Of a DNA stretch of 32,200 nt, positions 15,801 to 22,893 are shown in pieces. The position numbers were made by a program, and so were the translations under genes. Origin of the DNA: CAYMRB01 sp964392615 (GTDB lineage Bacteria > Planctomycetota > UBA8108); NCBI GenBank assembly GCA_964392615.1, contig CAYMRB010000054.1:1-32200 (forward strand), in the 5' to 3' direction. The notes below the pieces were generated by a model. That model had not been told where the DNA came from. It was given only the letters and a program-made list of their open reading frames with translations, and made no database searches. Each line of letters starts with the position of its first letter. Position 1 is the stretch's first letter.

Positions 15801-16419
15801 CCTGCCGCTGAAACGGCTCGTCGGAGCGGGCGCGTCTCTCGTGTGCGTGGATGCTCGCGACGGCGACGTCGAGTGGCGTCGGCCGATCGATCTGTCGCGG
15901 GTCGAGCACGCGCTGTTCGTCTCGGTCGCGCGGGGCATCGTCGTCGTCACGAGCTCGCGCAACGAGGCCGGAACGGTGCGCTACGACCTCGCCGCATTCG
16001 ATGCCGCGTCCGGGCGTGATCGTTGGTCGCGGTCGCAGAACAACGGAACCAAGGCGGGCGGCAATCACGGCGAGCAGGACCATCACCCCGTCATCGCGAA
16101 CGGCATCATCGTCGCCGAGCCGTTCGCGTACCGACTCGAGACGGGCGAGCCGCTCGAGGGATGGAGCTGGAGGCGGGGTCACCGCAGGGGCTGCGGCAAT
16201 CTGTCGGCGTCGCGCGACGCGCTGTTCTTCCGCGACCGCAACGCGGCGATGTTCGATCTCGCCACCGGCACGCATCGCCAGGTCACGGCGGTCAGCCGAC
16301 CGGGCTGCTGGATCAACATGATCCCGGCGGCCGGCCTGCTTCTCGTGCCCGAGGCGAGCTCGGGCTGCACCTGTGATTTCGCGGTGCAGACGTCGATGGC
16401 GTTCGCGCCACGGCAGTGA
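12820..16419 (+). CDS. Secreted LamG / PQQ-type propeller protein with embedded methyltransferase-like domain
   Basis: A 1199-residue exported protein of unknown function. MRYALPIVVLFAAGAVRA is a signal peptide. Residues about 23-240 form a LamG/concanavalin-like jelly roll (ISVEAWVAVERR, WYHVVGTYDGRTQALWIDG, LAEVALWSRAF). From about 245 to 585 come PQQ-type propeller blades (VYCLDAASGRELWS, IAAFDSTTGKRVWTASV). Residues about 595-755 resemble a class I SAM methyltransferase: LVLGSGDG with GSGDG at 621-625, then VVGIETD with the acidic Glu643. From about 760 to the end the propeller resumes (RVFAVDAYNGTPLWDIEV, VFALDRSTGEKRWV). The Rossmann-like unit is thus inserted between propeller halves. 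SAM is not expected outside the cytoplasm, so the domain may be structural or bind another ligand. GAGGAG 12 bases before the ATG supports the start. It is convergent with the CotH gene, 17 bases away. Confidence 0.88.
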   Translation: MRYALPIVVLFAAGAVRADDDPVFHWRFAPDRVDGGVVRPLAGTRTAHLVDGARVEAGSPPAATFPAARSRIVLADSLDGVDLPTAAISVEAWVAVERRRDWTGLIGALQDNGGEEKGWLLGVKGWRLFFALASRGANDGDGKLTYVESPVDLEPDHWYHVVGTYDGRTQALWIDGQHRASSTAQSGAILYPQQATFVAGAYQDRDELHPLGGRLAEVALWSRAFGADEIAARFEGSSARYPLSRPVVPSGEDWPTYLRDAGRSGMSPQTIALPLRPVWKYRARQAPRPAWPPPARQNFWARKEQLRARVTYDRASHVVVAGGRLYFGSSSDDKVYCLDAASGRELWSRFTEGPVRFAPVVAAGGAESRVVVGSDDGRVHCFRARDGVSLWSTRVAPQDRRIPGNERLISAWPVRTGILVADGVVHACAGLFPMQGVWRAGLDLETGDIVARQRINVSPQGYLEQRGARLVVAQGRAPSTVLSRLKRRGKIGGVSPPGGLEAYPYALVSCEGLHFAGGDGEIAAFDSTTGKRVWTASVDGRAYSLAIAARCVFASTDRGVIHCFGSGADGAAADDPSPSSDAPSAFPYASEQRAVAMERAARRVIEDDGARIVRGLALVLGSGDGAFAQELARLSELRVVGIETDRAFVERSRRTLDRLGLYGDRVAVLQGEGDGVGARCADRLANLVCVLPNAAGRLPSDDAARELERTARPGGVVWIGMPGTTKDERELRRFAAATRFEGREVVAGAVRCRVPSVEGAGDWTHLYADAGNTGSSDDARVSGPLDLQWFGPPGPRPMIDRHHRANSPLVAGGRLFILGDGRVFAVDAYNGTPLWDIEVSGSRRVGVMRDSGNVIASREAVWVAAGERAVELDARTGRRRAAHGVPVTGDETRHWGWIAIVDDLLLGSATRPGASRTTHDRDTILDVYADAKPLVTSGEVFALDRSTGEKRWVRPPAAGVRINTTFAAAGEGVFRRVFWIESSDRTTRDEPTGRLPLKRLVGAGASLVCVDARDGDVEWRRPIDLSRVEHALFVSVARGIVVVTSSRNEAGTVRYDLAAFDAASGRDRWSRSQNNGTKAGGNHGEQDHHPVIANGIIVAEPFAYRLETGEPLEGWSWRRGHRRGCGNLSASRDALFFRDRNAAMFDLATGTHRQVTAVSRPGCWINMIPAAGLLLVPEASSGCTCDFAVQTSMAFAPRQ

Positions 16420-16436
16420 GCCGGCGACGCGGGGGG

Positions 16437-19400
16437 CTACTCCGCGCACGCGTTCCCGCACGCCTCGATCCGCCGGCAGTCCGTGCCCGCGACGGGCGGC
16501 GGTCCCCCGAGGAAGAGGTAGCTGAGCAGATAGATCGGATCGGACAGGTTAAACTCGTCGTCACCGTTCGCGTCCAGGACGGTCCGATTGCCCGCGGAGG
16601 TCAACGGCCCATCGCATGGCAACGGGAAGGTCTGCGCGACGAACAGCAGCTGCAGATCCCGAAGGCCATCGGAGAGGTTCAGAACGCCGTCCTGGTTCGC
16701 ATCGCCGGGTAGCTGCCAGCCGCCCACCGGCGGAGGACCGTCGACGAAGCCGGGCGTGCCGTCGATCGAATCGCTGGGACGCCAGCTCGCTCCTTCGCTC
16801 CACGACTCGGACGCTGCGAGCGGGTCGATGACGATCAGCGACGCGCCGTCGCCGTCGGTCGTCGGATGCCAGTCGTCGCGGAACTCGAAGTCCAGGATCG
16901 GTTCACCGGCGGGGCCCGACAGGACGACGCGTTCGCCGGCGTTCGACAGGTGGCCGCTGTATTCCCCGGCGATCAGCACCTGAGCGATGTCGTAGCGCGA
17001 TGCGAAGGCTTCCATGTCGCGGATGACCAGCACCACCTCGCCGGGCTCGAGTCGGTCGACGAAGCCGGCGGAGAACTCGAACGAGATGGCTCCTTCGAGG
17101 CGGAACCCGGCCAGCTCGACGACCTCGTCGCCGACGTTCTGCAGCTCGACGTACTCGAACTCGTCGTCGTCGGGAGCCTCGTCGCCCTCCGCGTCGCGCG
17201 GGTGGTACATGAGCTCCGTGATGCGCAGCGGCACGTCCAGCCAGAAGAGCGCCTTCTCGAGCGCGCTCCACTCGCCGCTGACGATGTCGAGCGCGCGAGC
17301 CTGGACCATCGTCGTGTCTCGAATCGGCACCTCGGGCGCGCCGAGCAAGATCGCGGTGGGCGACACGACGTCGCCGGGACGACGCGGGTCGGTGCCGTCC
17401 AGCGTGTAGTAGATCGCGCCCTCGGGAGCCGTGATCCGAAGGGTGAAGCCCGGGGGAATGCGTCCTCCGTGCGTGTCGAAGACGGGCGCGTCGAGCTCCG
17501 GGTAGAGGAGGTTCCTGCGCAGGAGGCTGACGAGGAAATCGGTCCGCGTCGGGAAGTAGGTCGTCAACAGGCGGTTGCGCTCGGCCGTCCACTCCACATC
17601 GCGCGTGAATGGCACAGCTCGGCGCGTGTCGCCCCAGCGCGCGGACTCGCCGATGATCGCCGTGTAGATCTCTTCGGCCCGCGCCTCCCAGGTCGCCTCG
17701 GTCCGCTGCGCTGTCAGGGTGCCGTCGTGGAAGCAGTGCTCGTGGACGCGATCGGCGTAGCGCAGGCGGAACTCGGGGTTCTGCCGCAATCGCGTGTAGA
17801 CGCGCACGAGCGTGTCCGGCTGATCGACGTTGACGTTGCGCGTCACGTTGATCTCGAACATGCTCGCCTCCATGTCCCAGAGCAGGCAGTGCCAGGGCAC
17901 GTCCGCGGGGCCACGGCTTCGGCGCACCGCGCGCATATTGTTCGAGGAGAAGACCTCGGGGCCGTCGCGGCTTCCCATGTACTGGTGGACCAGCATGTAG
18001 TCGATCAGGTTGTCGAGATCGATGTGCGCCTGGATCTCCGCGTACGCTGCGGGCGTGGAAAGCCCCGCATTCGCGAGCTGCTGCATGCTGTCCCAGGCCG
18101 CCATGGTGCCGTCGATCGCGTGCGTGCCCTGACCGCCCGCGCTGACCGGCCGCCGGTTGATGGCGTCGTACTCGTCCTCGTCCCCGCCGAAGTGCGACGC
18201 GCCGAAGTACGCGCGCGGATACTCGACCGGGTTGTACAGTCCCCAGTACAGGCCGTTGATATAGAGGTGGACGAACGTGGCCCTGCCGGCGACGTTGCCC
18301 ATCGACGCGTGCAGGTCGCGGGCGAACGAGTCGCGGATGTACTGGGACTGCTCGCGCTCGGTTCCGACGCTGTTCGCGATCTGGGAGGAACGCGTCCAGC
18401 CGTGAGCGTTCTGGCTTCGGAGGATCAGGCTGTCGAACACCGTGACCGGAGAGCCCCGAAAGAGCTCGTAGCGCAGCGTCCTCGCTCCGTACTCGCCGCG
18501 AAACTCGAGGCGGAAGCCATGCTTCGGCTGACCGTTCGGGCCGCGAGAGCCGTTGCCGTGAATCCGGATGCCGCAGTCGACCTGGAGGCCCCGATCGGGA
18601 TCAGCGGGGTGGAGGAACTCCATCGAGATCGGTCGCTCCGAAACACGACCATCGAGGCGCGGGTTCGCGTAGATGCCGCGCGGATTGTTGAAGAAGTCAT
18701 CCTGGTCGACGACGATCGACAGGGTTCGAATGCTCGTCAGTCCATCGATGATCTCGTCGCTGTACGCCGGATCGTCGACGACGTCGGGGTCCATCTCGTA
18801 GTTGGGCGTGCGGGAGCCCCAGGTCGAGGGGAAGCCGGCCGGGCTCGCCGGCTGTCGGATGACGTCGTCGAGAAAGAGGTACGTGTGCGTGTCGACGTTC
18901 GTCGGGACGAACTCCGGACGGAAGGCGGCAGCGCGGATCGTCGTCGTCGTCGCGATCGGAATCGGGGCCTCGTACACGGTCCCGTGATCCGCGGTCGGCG
19001 CGCTTCCATCCGTTGTGTAGCGCAGCAACGCTCCAGCCGTCTCGCTGCTGATCTCGAGCGTGAACGAATCCGAGAAGAAGCCGCGGTCGATGCTGAAGCG
19101 GGTGTCTGCGACGAGACCGAGAAACCCGTCGCCGTCGTTCGGAGCACCGGGAGTCGGGGGATGGAAGTAGCGAGTGGCTTCCACCGCGGCCGACTCGCCG
19201 ATCAGCTCGGGAAGCAGGAGGAAGTCATCGTCGCCGGCGCTCGCGTTGAGACCGTGGAAGGCGAGGAGGTTGTCGCCCGGTGCGAGAAGCGGCAGGTGCG
19301 CGCTCAGGTCGATCTCCTCGACGACGATCGCCTCGGCGTTCGGGCGCTCCTGCGTCGCGCTCGAGTCCCACTGCAGCGATGCGGGGGCGTTCCGCCGCAC

Positions 19401-20693
19401 GACCTCGACGCCGTTGAGGTACGCGACGAACCCGTCGTCGTATCGCACGCCGAGGCGGAGCGACGCGAACGCGTCGGGATCCGGCACCGCGAACGGCAGG
19501 CGCACGTAGACGGAGGCGTTGACATCCCTCATGGCGGACTCGACATCGGTCGCGACGAATCGATCCAGCGTCACGGGCGACGCCCCGATCACCTCGACCT
19601 CGCCGAGCGACAGGACATCCGGTTCGCTCGGCCCGCCTTCGCCGCCCGACCCCGACAGGTCCGGATCGGGGGCACGCACTACGCGGACGCGATCACCGAT
19701 CACGGCGCGACCGTTCAAGGCGACGAGATCGATCGTCAGGCGGGCGGGGCCGGACAGGCCGCCGCCGCCGAGCACGTTCTCCGCATTGAGCAGGTCGGAC
19801 TCGAACACCGCTTCACCGCCGTCGAGAACGGATACGGTGATGTCGCGCAGACGGGAACCGCAACACGCGGTGCGGTTGTGAAGGACGACTCTCTCCATGG
19901 CGAACGTCCCCTCGAGATCGACCTCCCATGTGGCCGGCAAGCCGCTTCCGGCGAGCGTGTGGGTGAAGTTGCCGAGATTGCCGTCGACCGCGCGGCTCGA
20001 CGCGAACGAGCTCAGCGTCGACGACTGGAAGGTCGGCGCGCCCAGCGCCAGGTTCCTCAGCTCGTCAGGTGGCGAGGGGCCGTCGCTCGTCGTGTCGTAG
20101 CCGACTCCTAGGTTCGCCGCCGACCAATCGGCGTCGACGTAGTCCGGTAGCGTCCAGCCCAGTCGTTCGCTACCGCTTGTCGGCACCCACAGCGTCCCGG
20201 GACCGCCTTCACCGACGAGAGTCTCCCTCGTGGCCAGGCGCGCGATGCCGTACGAGGTGTCGGCTCTCTGCTCGGGATAGGTCGGGAACTCCTGCGCGAC
20301 CGTCACGCCGTCGGGCATCACGAGCGCGAGGTACTCGCCCGTGCTCGAGAGCTTGAAATTCGTGTGCAGCTCGGAGGCCGGATCGGTGCGGTTCTTGTCG
20401 GACGCAAAGATGACGAGATGCGCGCCGGGCTCGAGGACGAGCGACGGGAAGACCCACTTGCGCAGCCTGCGAGGATCGTCCGTCACGGACCAGCCGCCGA
20501 CGTCGAGTGGGGCAGCGGTCACATTGCGGAATTCGAGCCAGTCGGAGCGGTCACCGTCTTCATCGACGAGCGCGTCGCGGTTGAGGGCGAGGAACTCGGT
20601 GAGGACGAGGTCCTGGGAGTGCACCGTGCCGAGGAGCAAGCAGCAGCAAATGGTCGCCGACGGAACGAGCGATCGCGTCGGTCGTCGGCTCAT
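16437..20693 (-). CDS. Giant secreted LTD / galactose-binding / CotH / dockerin-like protein
   Basis: A 1418-residue extracellular or surface protein. The signal peptide is MSRRPTRSLVPSATICCCLLLGTVHS. Domains in order: lamin-tail domain (about 27-150; LVLTEFLALN, SDWLEFRN), discoidin/galactose-binding-like domain (about 213-360; RAVDGN, TWEVDLEG), a second jelly-roll region (to about 500), chitobiase C-terminal-like domain (about 530-615; LLRYTTDGSAPT), CotH (about 650-1010; GIRIHGNGSRGPNG, PKHGFRLEF, LLWDMEASMF), a second chitobiase-like domain (about 1071-1150; IYYTLDGTDP), a second lamin-tail domain (about 1155-1290), and a C-terminal pair of dockerin-like calcium loops (GDANQDGVLNLSD near 1329, LDANGDDEFNLSD near 1374). 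CotH proteins include atypical protein kinases of spore coats; kinase activity is not shown here. The start at 20693 has GGAG 6 bases upstream; an ATG 12 bases earlier has no usable spacing. Confidence 0.88.
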   Translation of the reverse strand: MSRRPTRSLVPSATICCCLLLGTVHSQDLVLTEFLALNRDALVDEDGDRSDWLEFRNVTAAPLDVGGWSVTDDPRRLRKWVFPSLVLEPGAHLVIFASDKNRTDPASELHTNFKLSSTGEYLALVMPDGVTVAQEFPTYPEQRADTSYGIARLATRETLVGEGGPGTLWVPTSGSERLGWTLPDYVDADWSAANLGVGYDTTSDGPSPPDELRNLALGAPTFQSSTLSSFASSRAVDGNLGNFTHTLAGSGLPATWEVDLEGTFAMERVVLHNRTACCGSRLRDITVSVLDGGEAVFESDLLNAENVLGGGGLSGPARLTIDLVALNGRAVIGDRVRVVRAPDPDLSGSGGEGGPSEPDVLSLGEVEVIGASPVTLDRFVATDVESAMRDVNASVYVRLPFAVPDPDAFASLRLGVRYDDGFVAYLNGVEVVRRNAPASLQWDSSATQERPNAEAIVVEEIDLSAHLPLLAPGDNLLAFHGLNASAGDDDFLLLPELIGESAAVEATRYFHPPTPGAPNDGDGFLGLVADTRFSIDRGFFSDSFTLEISSETAGALLRYTTDGSAPTADHGTVYEAPIPIATTTTIRAAAFRPEFVPTNVDTHTYLFLDDVIRQPASPAGFPSTWGSRTPNYEMDPDVVDDPAYSDEIIDGLTSIRTLSIVVDQDDFFNNPRGIYANPRLDGRVSERPISMEFLHPADPDRGLQVDCGIRIHGNGSRGPNGQPKHGFRLEFRGEYGARTLRYELFRGSPVTVFDSLILRSQNAHGWTRSSQIANSVGTEREQSQYIRDSFARDLHASMGNVAGRATFVHLYINGLYWGLYNPVEYPRAYFGASHFGGDEDEYDAINRRPVSAGGQGTHAIDGTMAAWDSMQQLANAGLSTPAAYAEIQAHIDLDNLIDYMLVHQYMGSRDGPEVFSSNNMRAVRRSRGPADVPWHCLLWDMEASMFEINVTRNVNVDQPDTLVRVYTRLRQNPEFRLRYADRVHEHCFHDGTLTAQRTEATWEARAEEIYTAIIGESARWGDTRRAVPFTRDVEWTAERNRLLTTYFPTRTDFLVSLLRRNLLYPELDAPVFDTHGGRIPPGFTLRITAPEGAIYYTLDGTDPRRPGDVVSPTAILLGAPEVPIRDTTMVQARALDIVSGEWSALEKALFWLDVPLRITELMYHPRDAEGDEAPDDDEFEYVELQNVGDEVVELAGFRLEGAISFEFSAGFVDRLEPGEVVLVIRDMEAFASRYDIAQVLIAGEYSGHLSNAGERVVLSGPAGEPILDFEFRDDWHPTTDGDGASLIVIDPLAASESWSEGASWRPSDSIDGTPGFVDGPPPVGGWQLPGDANQDGVLNLSDGLRDLQLLFVAQTFPLPCDGPLTSAGNRTVLDANGDDEFNLSDPIYLLSYLFLGGPPPVAGTDCRRIEACGNACAE

Positions 20694-20760
20694 GAACGGC
20701 TCCATCCTCGATCGATTCTCCACCGGGAAGGTCGCGGACACCGGAGGGCGACACCCTGCC

Positions 20761-20790
20761 AGTGTAGCGCATCCTGCCAAGCCGTGTCTG
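20761..20790 (-). promoter_or_regulatory. Possible promoter of the CotH gene
   Basis: On the minus strand CAGACA (20790-20785), 18 bases, then TACACT (20766-20761). Initiation near 20754 would give a leader of about 60 bases. The -35 match is modest; the -10 is the same hexamer seen at recJ and rpe. Confidence 0.4.
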
Positions 20791-20915
20791 GTTCACAGCG
20801 CTCGCGAGAGTTCCCTTCCACCCGCGGCGTCCATGGGCCATCATGGAGCGCCGTCGCGCAGCCGCGATATTCGTGCTTCGCTCGCTGTTCACCGTCCCAC
20901 GCGCTCAGGAGCTCC

Positions 20916-22217
20916 ATGTCCGAACCCCTCGAGGACAAGACCGAGGTCGGCAGCTACTTCATCTCGAACTACCCGCCGTACTCCTTCTGGCGGGACGAGC
21001 ACGTCCCTGCCGCAGAAGCCGCGCTGCAGGCTCCGGCGACGACCGACGCGCCGCTCGGGCTCTACCTGCACATCCCGTTCTGCCGCAAGCGCTGCAAGTT
21101 CTGCTATTTTCGCGTCTACACGGACAAGAACTCGAAGGATGTCGAGCGCTACGTCGAGGCGCTGTCGCGTGAGATCGCCCGGTGGACCGAGCAGCCCGGC
21201 CTGGCGGGACGCGATTTCCGGTTCGTGTACTTCGGCGGCGGCACGCCGTCGTTTCTCAGCGCGAAGCAGCTGCTGTCGCTCGTCGAGAGGCTGCGAAGGT
21301 CGGTGGCGTGGGACGACGCCGAGGAGGTCACGTTCGAGTGCGAGCCGGGCACGCTGAACGAGCGCAAGCTCGCCGCGATCCGCGAGATCGGCGTGACGCG
21401 GCTGAGTCTCGGCGTCGAGAATTTCGAGGACGCGATCCTCGAGGAAAACGGCCGCGCGCATCACGCTGCGGAGTGCGGCGTCGCGTACGAGCAGGCGCGG
21501 CGGCTCGGATTCGATCAGATCAACATCGACCTGATCGCGGGCATGGTCGGGGAGACGGAGGAGAGCTGGCGGCGCAATGTCGACCGCGCCCTCGAGCTGG
21601 CCCCCGATTGTCTGACGGTCTACCAGATGGAGCTGCCGTTCAACACGGTGTACAGCCGCAGCGGCGTCGGCGGCGCCGGGCTCGTCGCGGACTGGGCTAC
21701 GAAGCGCGAGTGGGTCGCGTACGCGTTCGACCGCTTCCACGAGGCGGGTTACTCCGTGTCGAGCACGTGCACCGTCGTTCGCGATCCCGACACGCGCTTC
21801 GTGTATCGCGACGCGCTGTGGCACGGTGCCGACCTCATCGGCGCCGGAGTCGCGTCGTTCGGACACTTCCAGGGCGTGCACATGCAGAACGTCGATTCGT
21901 TCGAGCCCTGGGCCGAGGCGGTCGAGGCGGGGCGGTTGCCGCTCGCGCGCGCGCTGCCCGTGACGCCGCACCAGCGCATGATTCGCGAGCTTATCCTGCA
22001 GCTGAAGACGGGCCGCGTCACGCGTGAGTACTTCCGCGACAAGTTCGCGGTGGACATCGCCGACGAGTTCGCTGACGTGCTCGCCGCCCACGAGGCGGAG
22101 GGCTGGCTCGTTCGCGGGGAAGACGCGGTCGAGCTCACGCCGGCGGGTCTGTTGCGCGTCGACTCTCTCCTCGAGCCGTTCTTCGAGGAGTGTCACCGCG
22201 GGGCGCGGTATACCTGA
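20916..22217 (+). CDS. HemN-like radical SAM enzyme
   Basis: A 433-residue member of the coproporphyrinogen III dehydrogenase-like radical SAM group. LYLHIPFCRKRCKFCYF carries the cluster cysteines Cys56, Cys60 and Cys63 (CxxxCxxC). FGGGTPSFLSAKQL follows near 103-116, as does GVTRLSLGVENFEDAIL near 160. The C-terminal HemN_C-type helical domain is present (MIRELILQLKTGRVTREYF to about 420). The family includes heme-synthesis HemN, the chaperone HemW, heme-degrading enzymes and class C methyltransferases or cyclopropanases of natural-product pathways. The third cysteine is followed by Tyr-Phe, where HemN has a fourth cysteine and HemW usually Asp-Phe, and the neighbours are not heme genes. 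A pathway-specific role is therefore more likely, with substrate unknown. The ATG at 20916 has AGGAG 4 bases upstream. It is first of three closely packed genes; the next starts 16 bases after its stop. Confidence 0.88.
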   Translation: MSEPLEDKTEVGSYFISNYPPYSFWRDEHVPAAEAALQAPATTDAPLGLYLHIPFCRKRCKFCYFRVYTDKNSKDVERYVEALSREIARWTEQPGLAGRDFRFVYFGGGTPSFLSAKQLLSLVERLRRSVAWDDAEEVTFECEPGTLNERKLAAIREIGVTRLSLGVENFEDAILEENGRAHHAAECGVAYEQARRLGFDQINIDLIAGMVGETEESWRRNVDRALELAPDCLTVYQMELPFNTVYSRSGVGGAGLVADWATKREWVAYAFDRFHEAGYSVSSTCTVVRDPDTRFVYRDALWHGADLIGAGVASFGHFQGVHMQNVDSFEPWAEAVEAGRLPLARALPVTPHQRMIRELILQLKTGRVTREYFRDKFAVDIADEFADVLAAHEAEGWLVRGEDAVELTPAGLLRVDSLLEPFFEECHRGARYT

Positions 22218-22233
22218 GAGTCGGATAGCAGCG

Positions 22234-22893
22234 ATGCCGAACCCCGCGATGTCCGGAGCGACGGGAACGACGGCCCTCGGCTGGCTCGCCGATGTGCTCG
22301 GGCTGTTTCCGGATGCGAACCTGACGATGGACCAGATGCATCTGGTCCGTCCGGGGTGTGTGCCCGAACCGTACAAGACGTTGCTCGTTCACGAGCATCA
22401 CATGACCGTCACGCTCGAGCGTCACCACGGCAGCCCCGTCGCGCTCGAGACGCTGCTCGTCCGTCATGACGGTGACGATTACGCGCGCAAGCTCCTCTTG
22501 CGCGCGGGACCCGGCGGTCCCATCGTCATGGCCGGCATCATGAGAATCTGGCTACGGCACGTCAGCGACGACGTGCGCAGCGCGATCGTCGGTCAGCGGG
22601 AGCCGCTCGGGCGCATCTTGATCGCGCACGACGTGCTGCGGCGGATCGAGACGGTCGCGTTCCTGCGCGTCCATCTGGGGAGCACGATCGGACGGGTCTT
22701 CGGGTATGCGCCCGAGGACGTGCGCGGCGGGAGCACGTACGGCCGTATCGCGGTGCTGTTCTGTGACGGCGAGCCTGCCGTCGAGCTCTTCGAGGTGGTC
22801 GCGCCGTGCGACGACGCGACGGTTCGGGGAGTCCCATTGGATTTGGAGTTTCCTCCACCGGTGAACGGAGGTGTCGATGGTTTCGGCTGCTGA
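22234..22893 (+). CDS. Chorismate lyase-like protein (UbiC / DUF98 type)
   Basis: A 219-residue protein resembling chorismate pyruvate-lyases, which split chorismate into 4-hydroxybenzoate and pyruvate. Points of resemblance: HEHHMTVTLERHHG near 53-66; YARKLLLR with Arg86 where UbiC has its substrate-binding Arg; EPLGRILI at 123-130; and a C-terminal strand pattern, IAVLFCDGEPAVELFEVVAP, in which Glu187 aligns by eye with the catalytic Glu of UbiC before a hydrophobic-Pro ending. It sits between a HemN-like radical SAM gene (16-base gap) and a halogenase-like flavoprotein gene, which it overlaps by 17 bases. No ubiquinone genes are nearby, so a secondary aromatic product is more likely than quinone synthesis. 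A product-binding thioesterase-like role is a weaker alternative. No strong ribosome-binding site is seen at the ATG, so translation may depend on the upstream gene. Confidence 0.68.
   Translation: MPNPAMSGATGTTALGWLADVLGLFPDANLTMDQMHLVRPGCVPEPYKTLLVHEHHMTVTLERHHGSPVALETLLVRHDGDDYARKLLLRAGPGGPIVMAGIMRIWLRHVSDDVRSAIVGQREPLGRILIAHDVLRRIETVAFLRVHLGSTIGRVFGYAPEDVRGGSTYGRIAVLFCDGEPAVELFEVVAPCDDATVRGVPLDLEFPPPVNGGVDGFGC

Noticed and set aside
16866..20111. Long plus-strand open frame antisense to the CotH gene.
   Set aside because: The translation is rich in Arg/Val/Asp with no domains or signal peptide, while the minus strand reads through clear LTD, CotH and dockerin-like domains.
20916..22217. 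Assignment as heme-synthesis hemN or as hemW.
   Set aside because: The residues after the third cluster cysteine and the gene context do not fit either; only family membership is supported.
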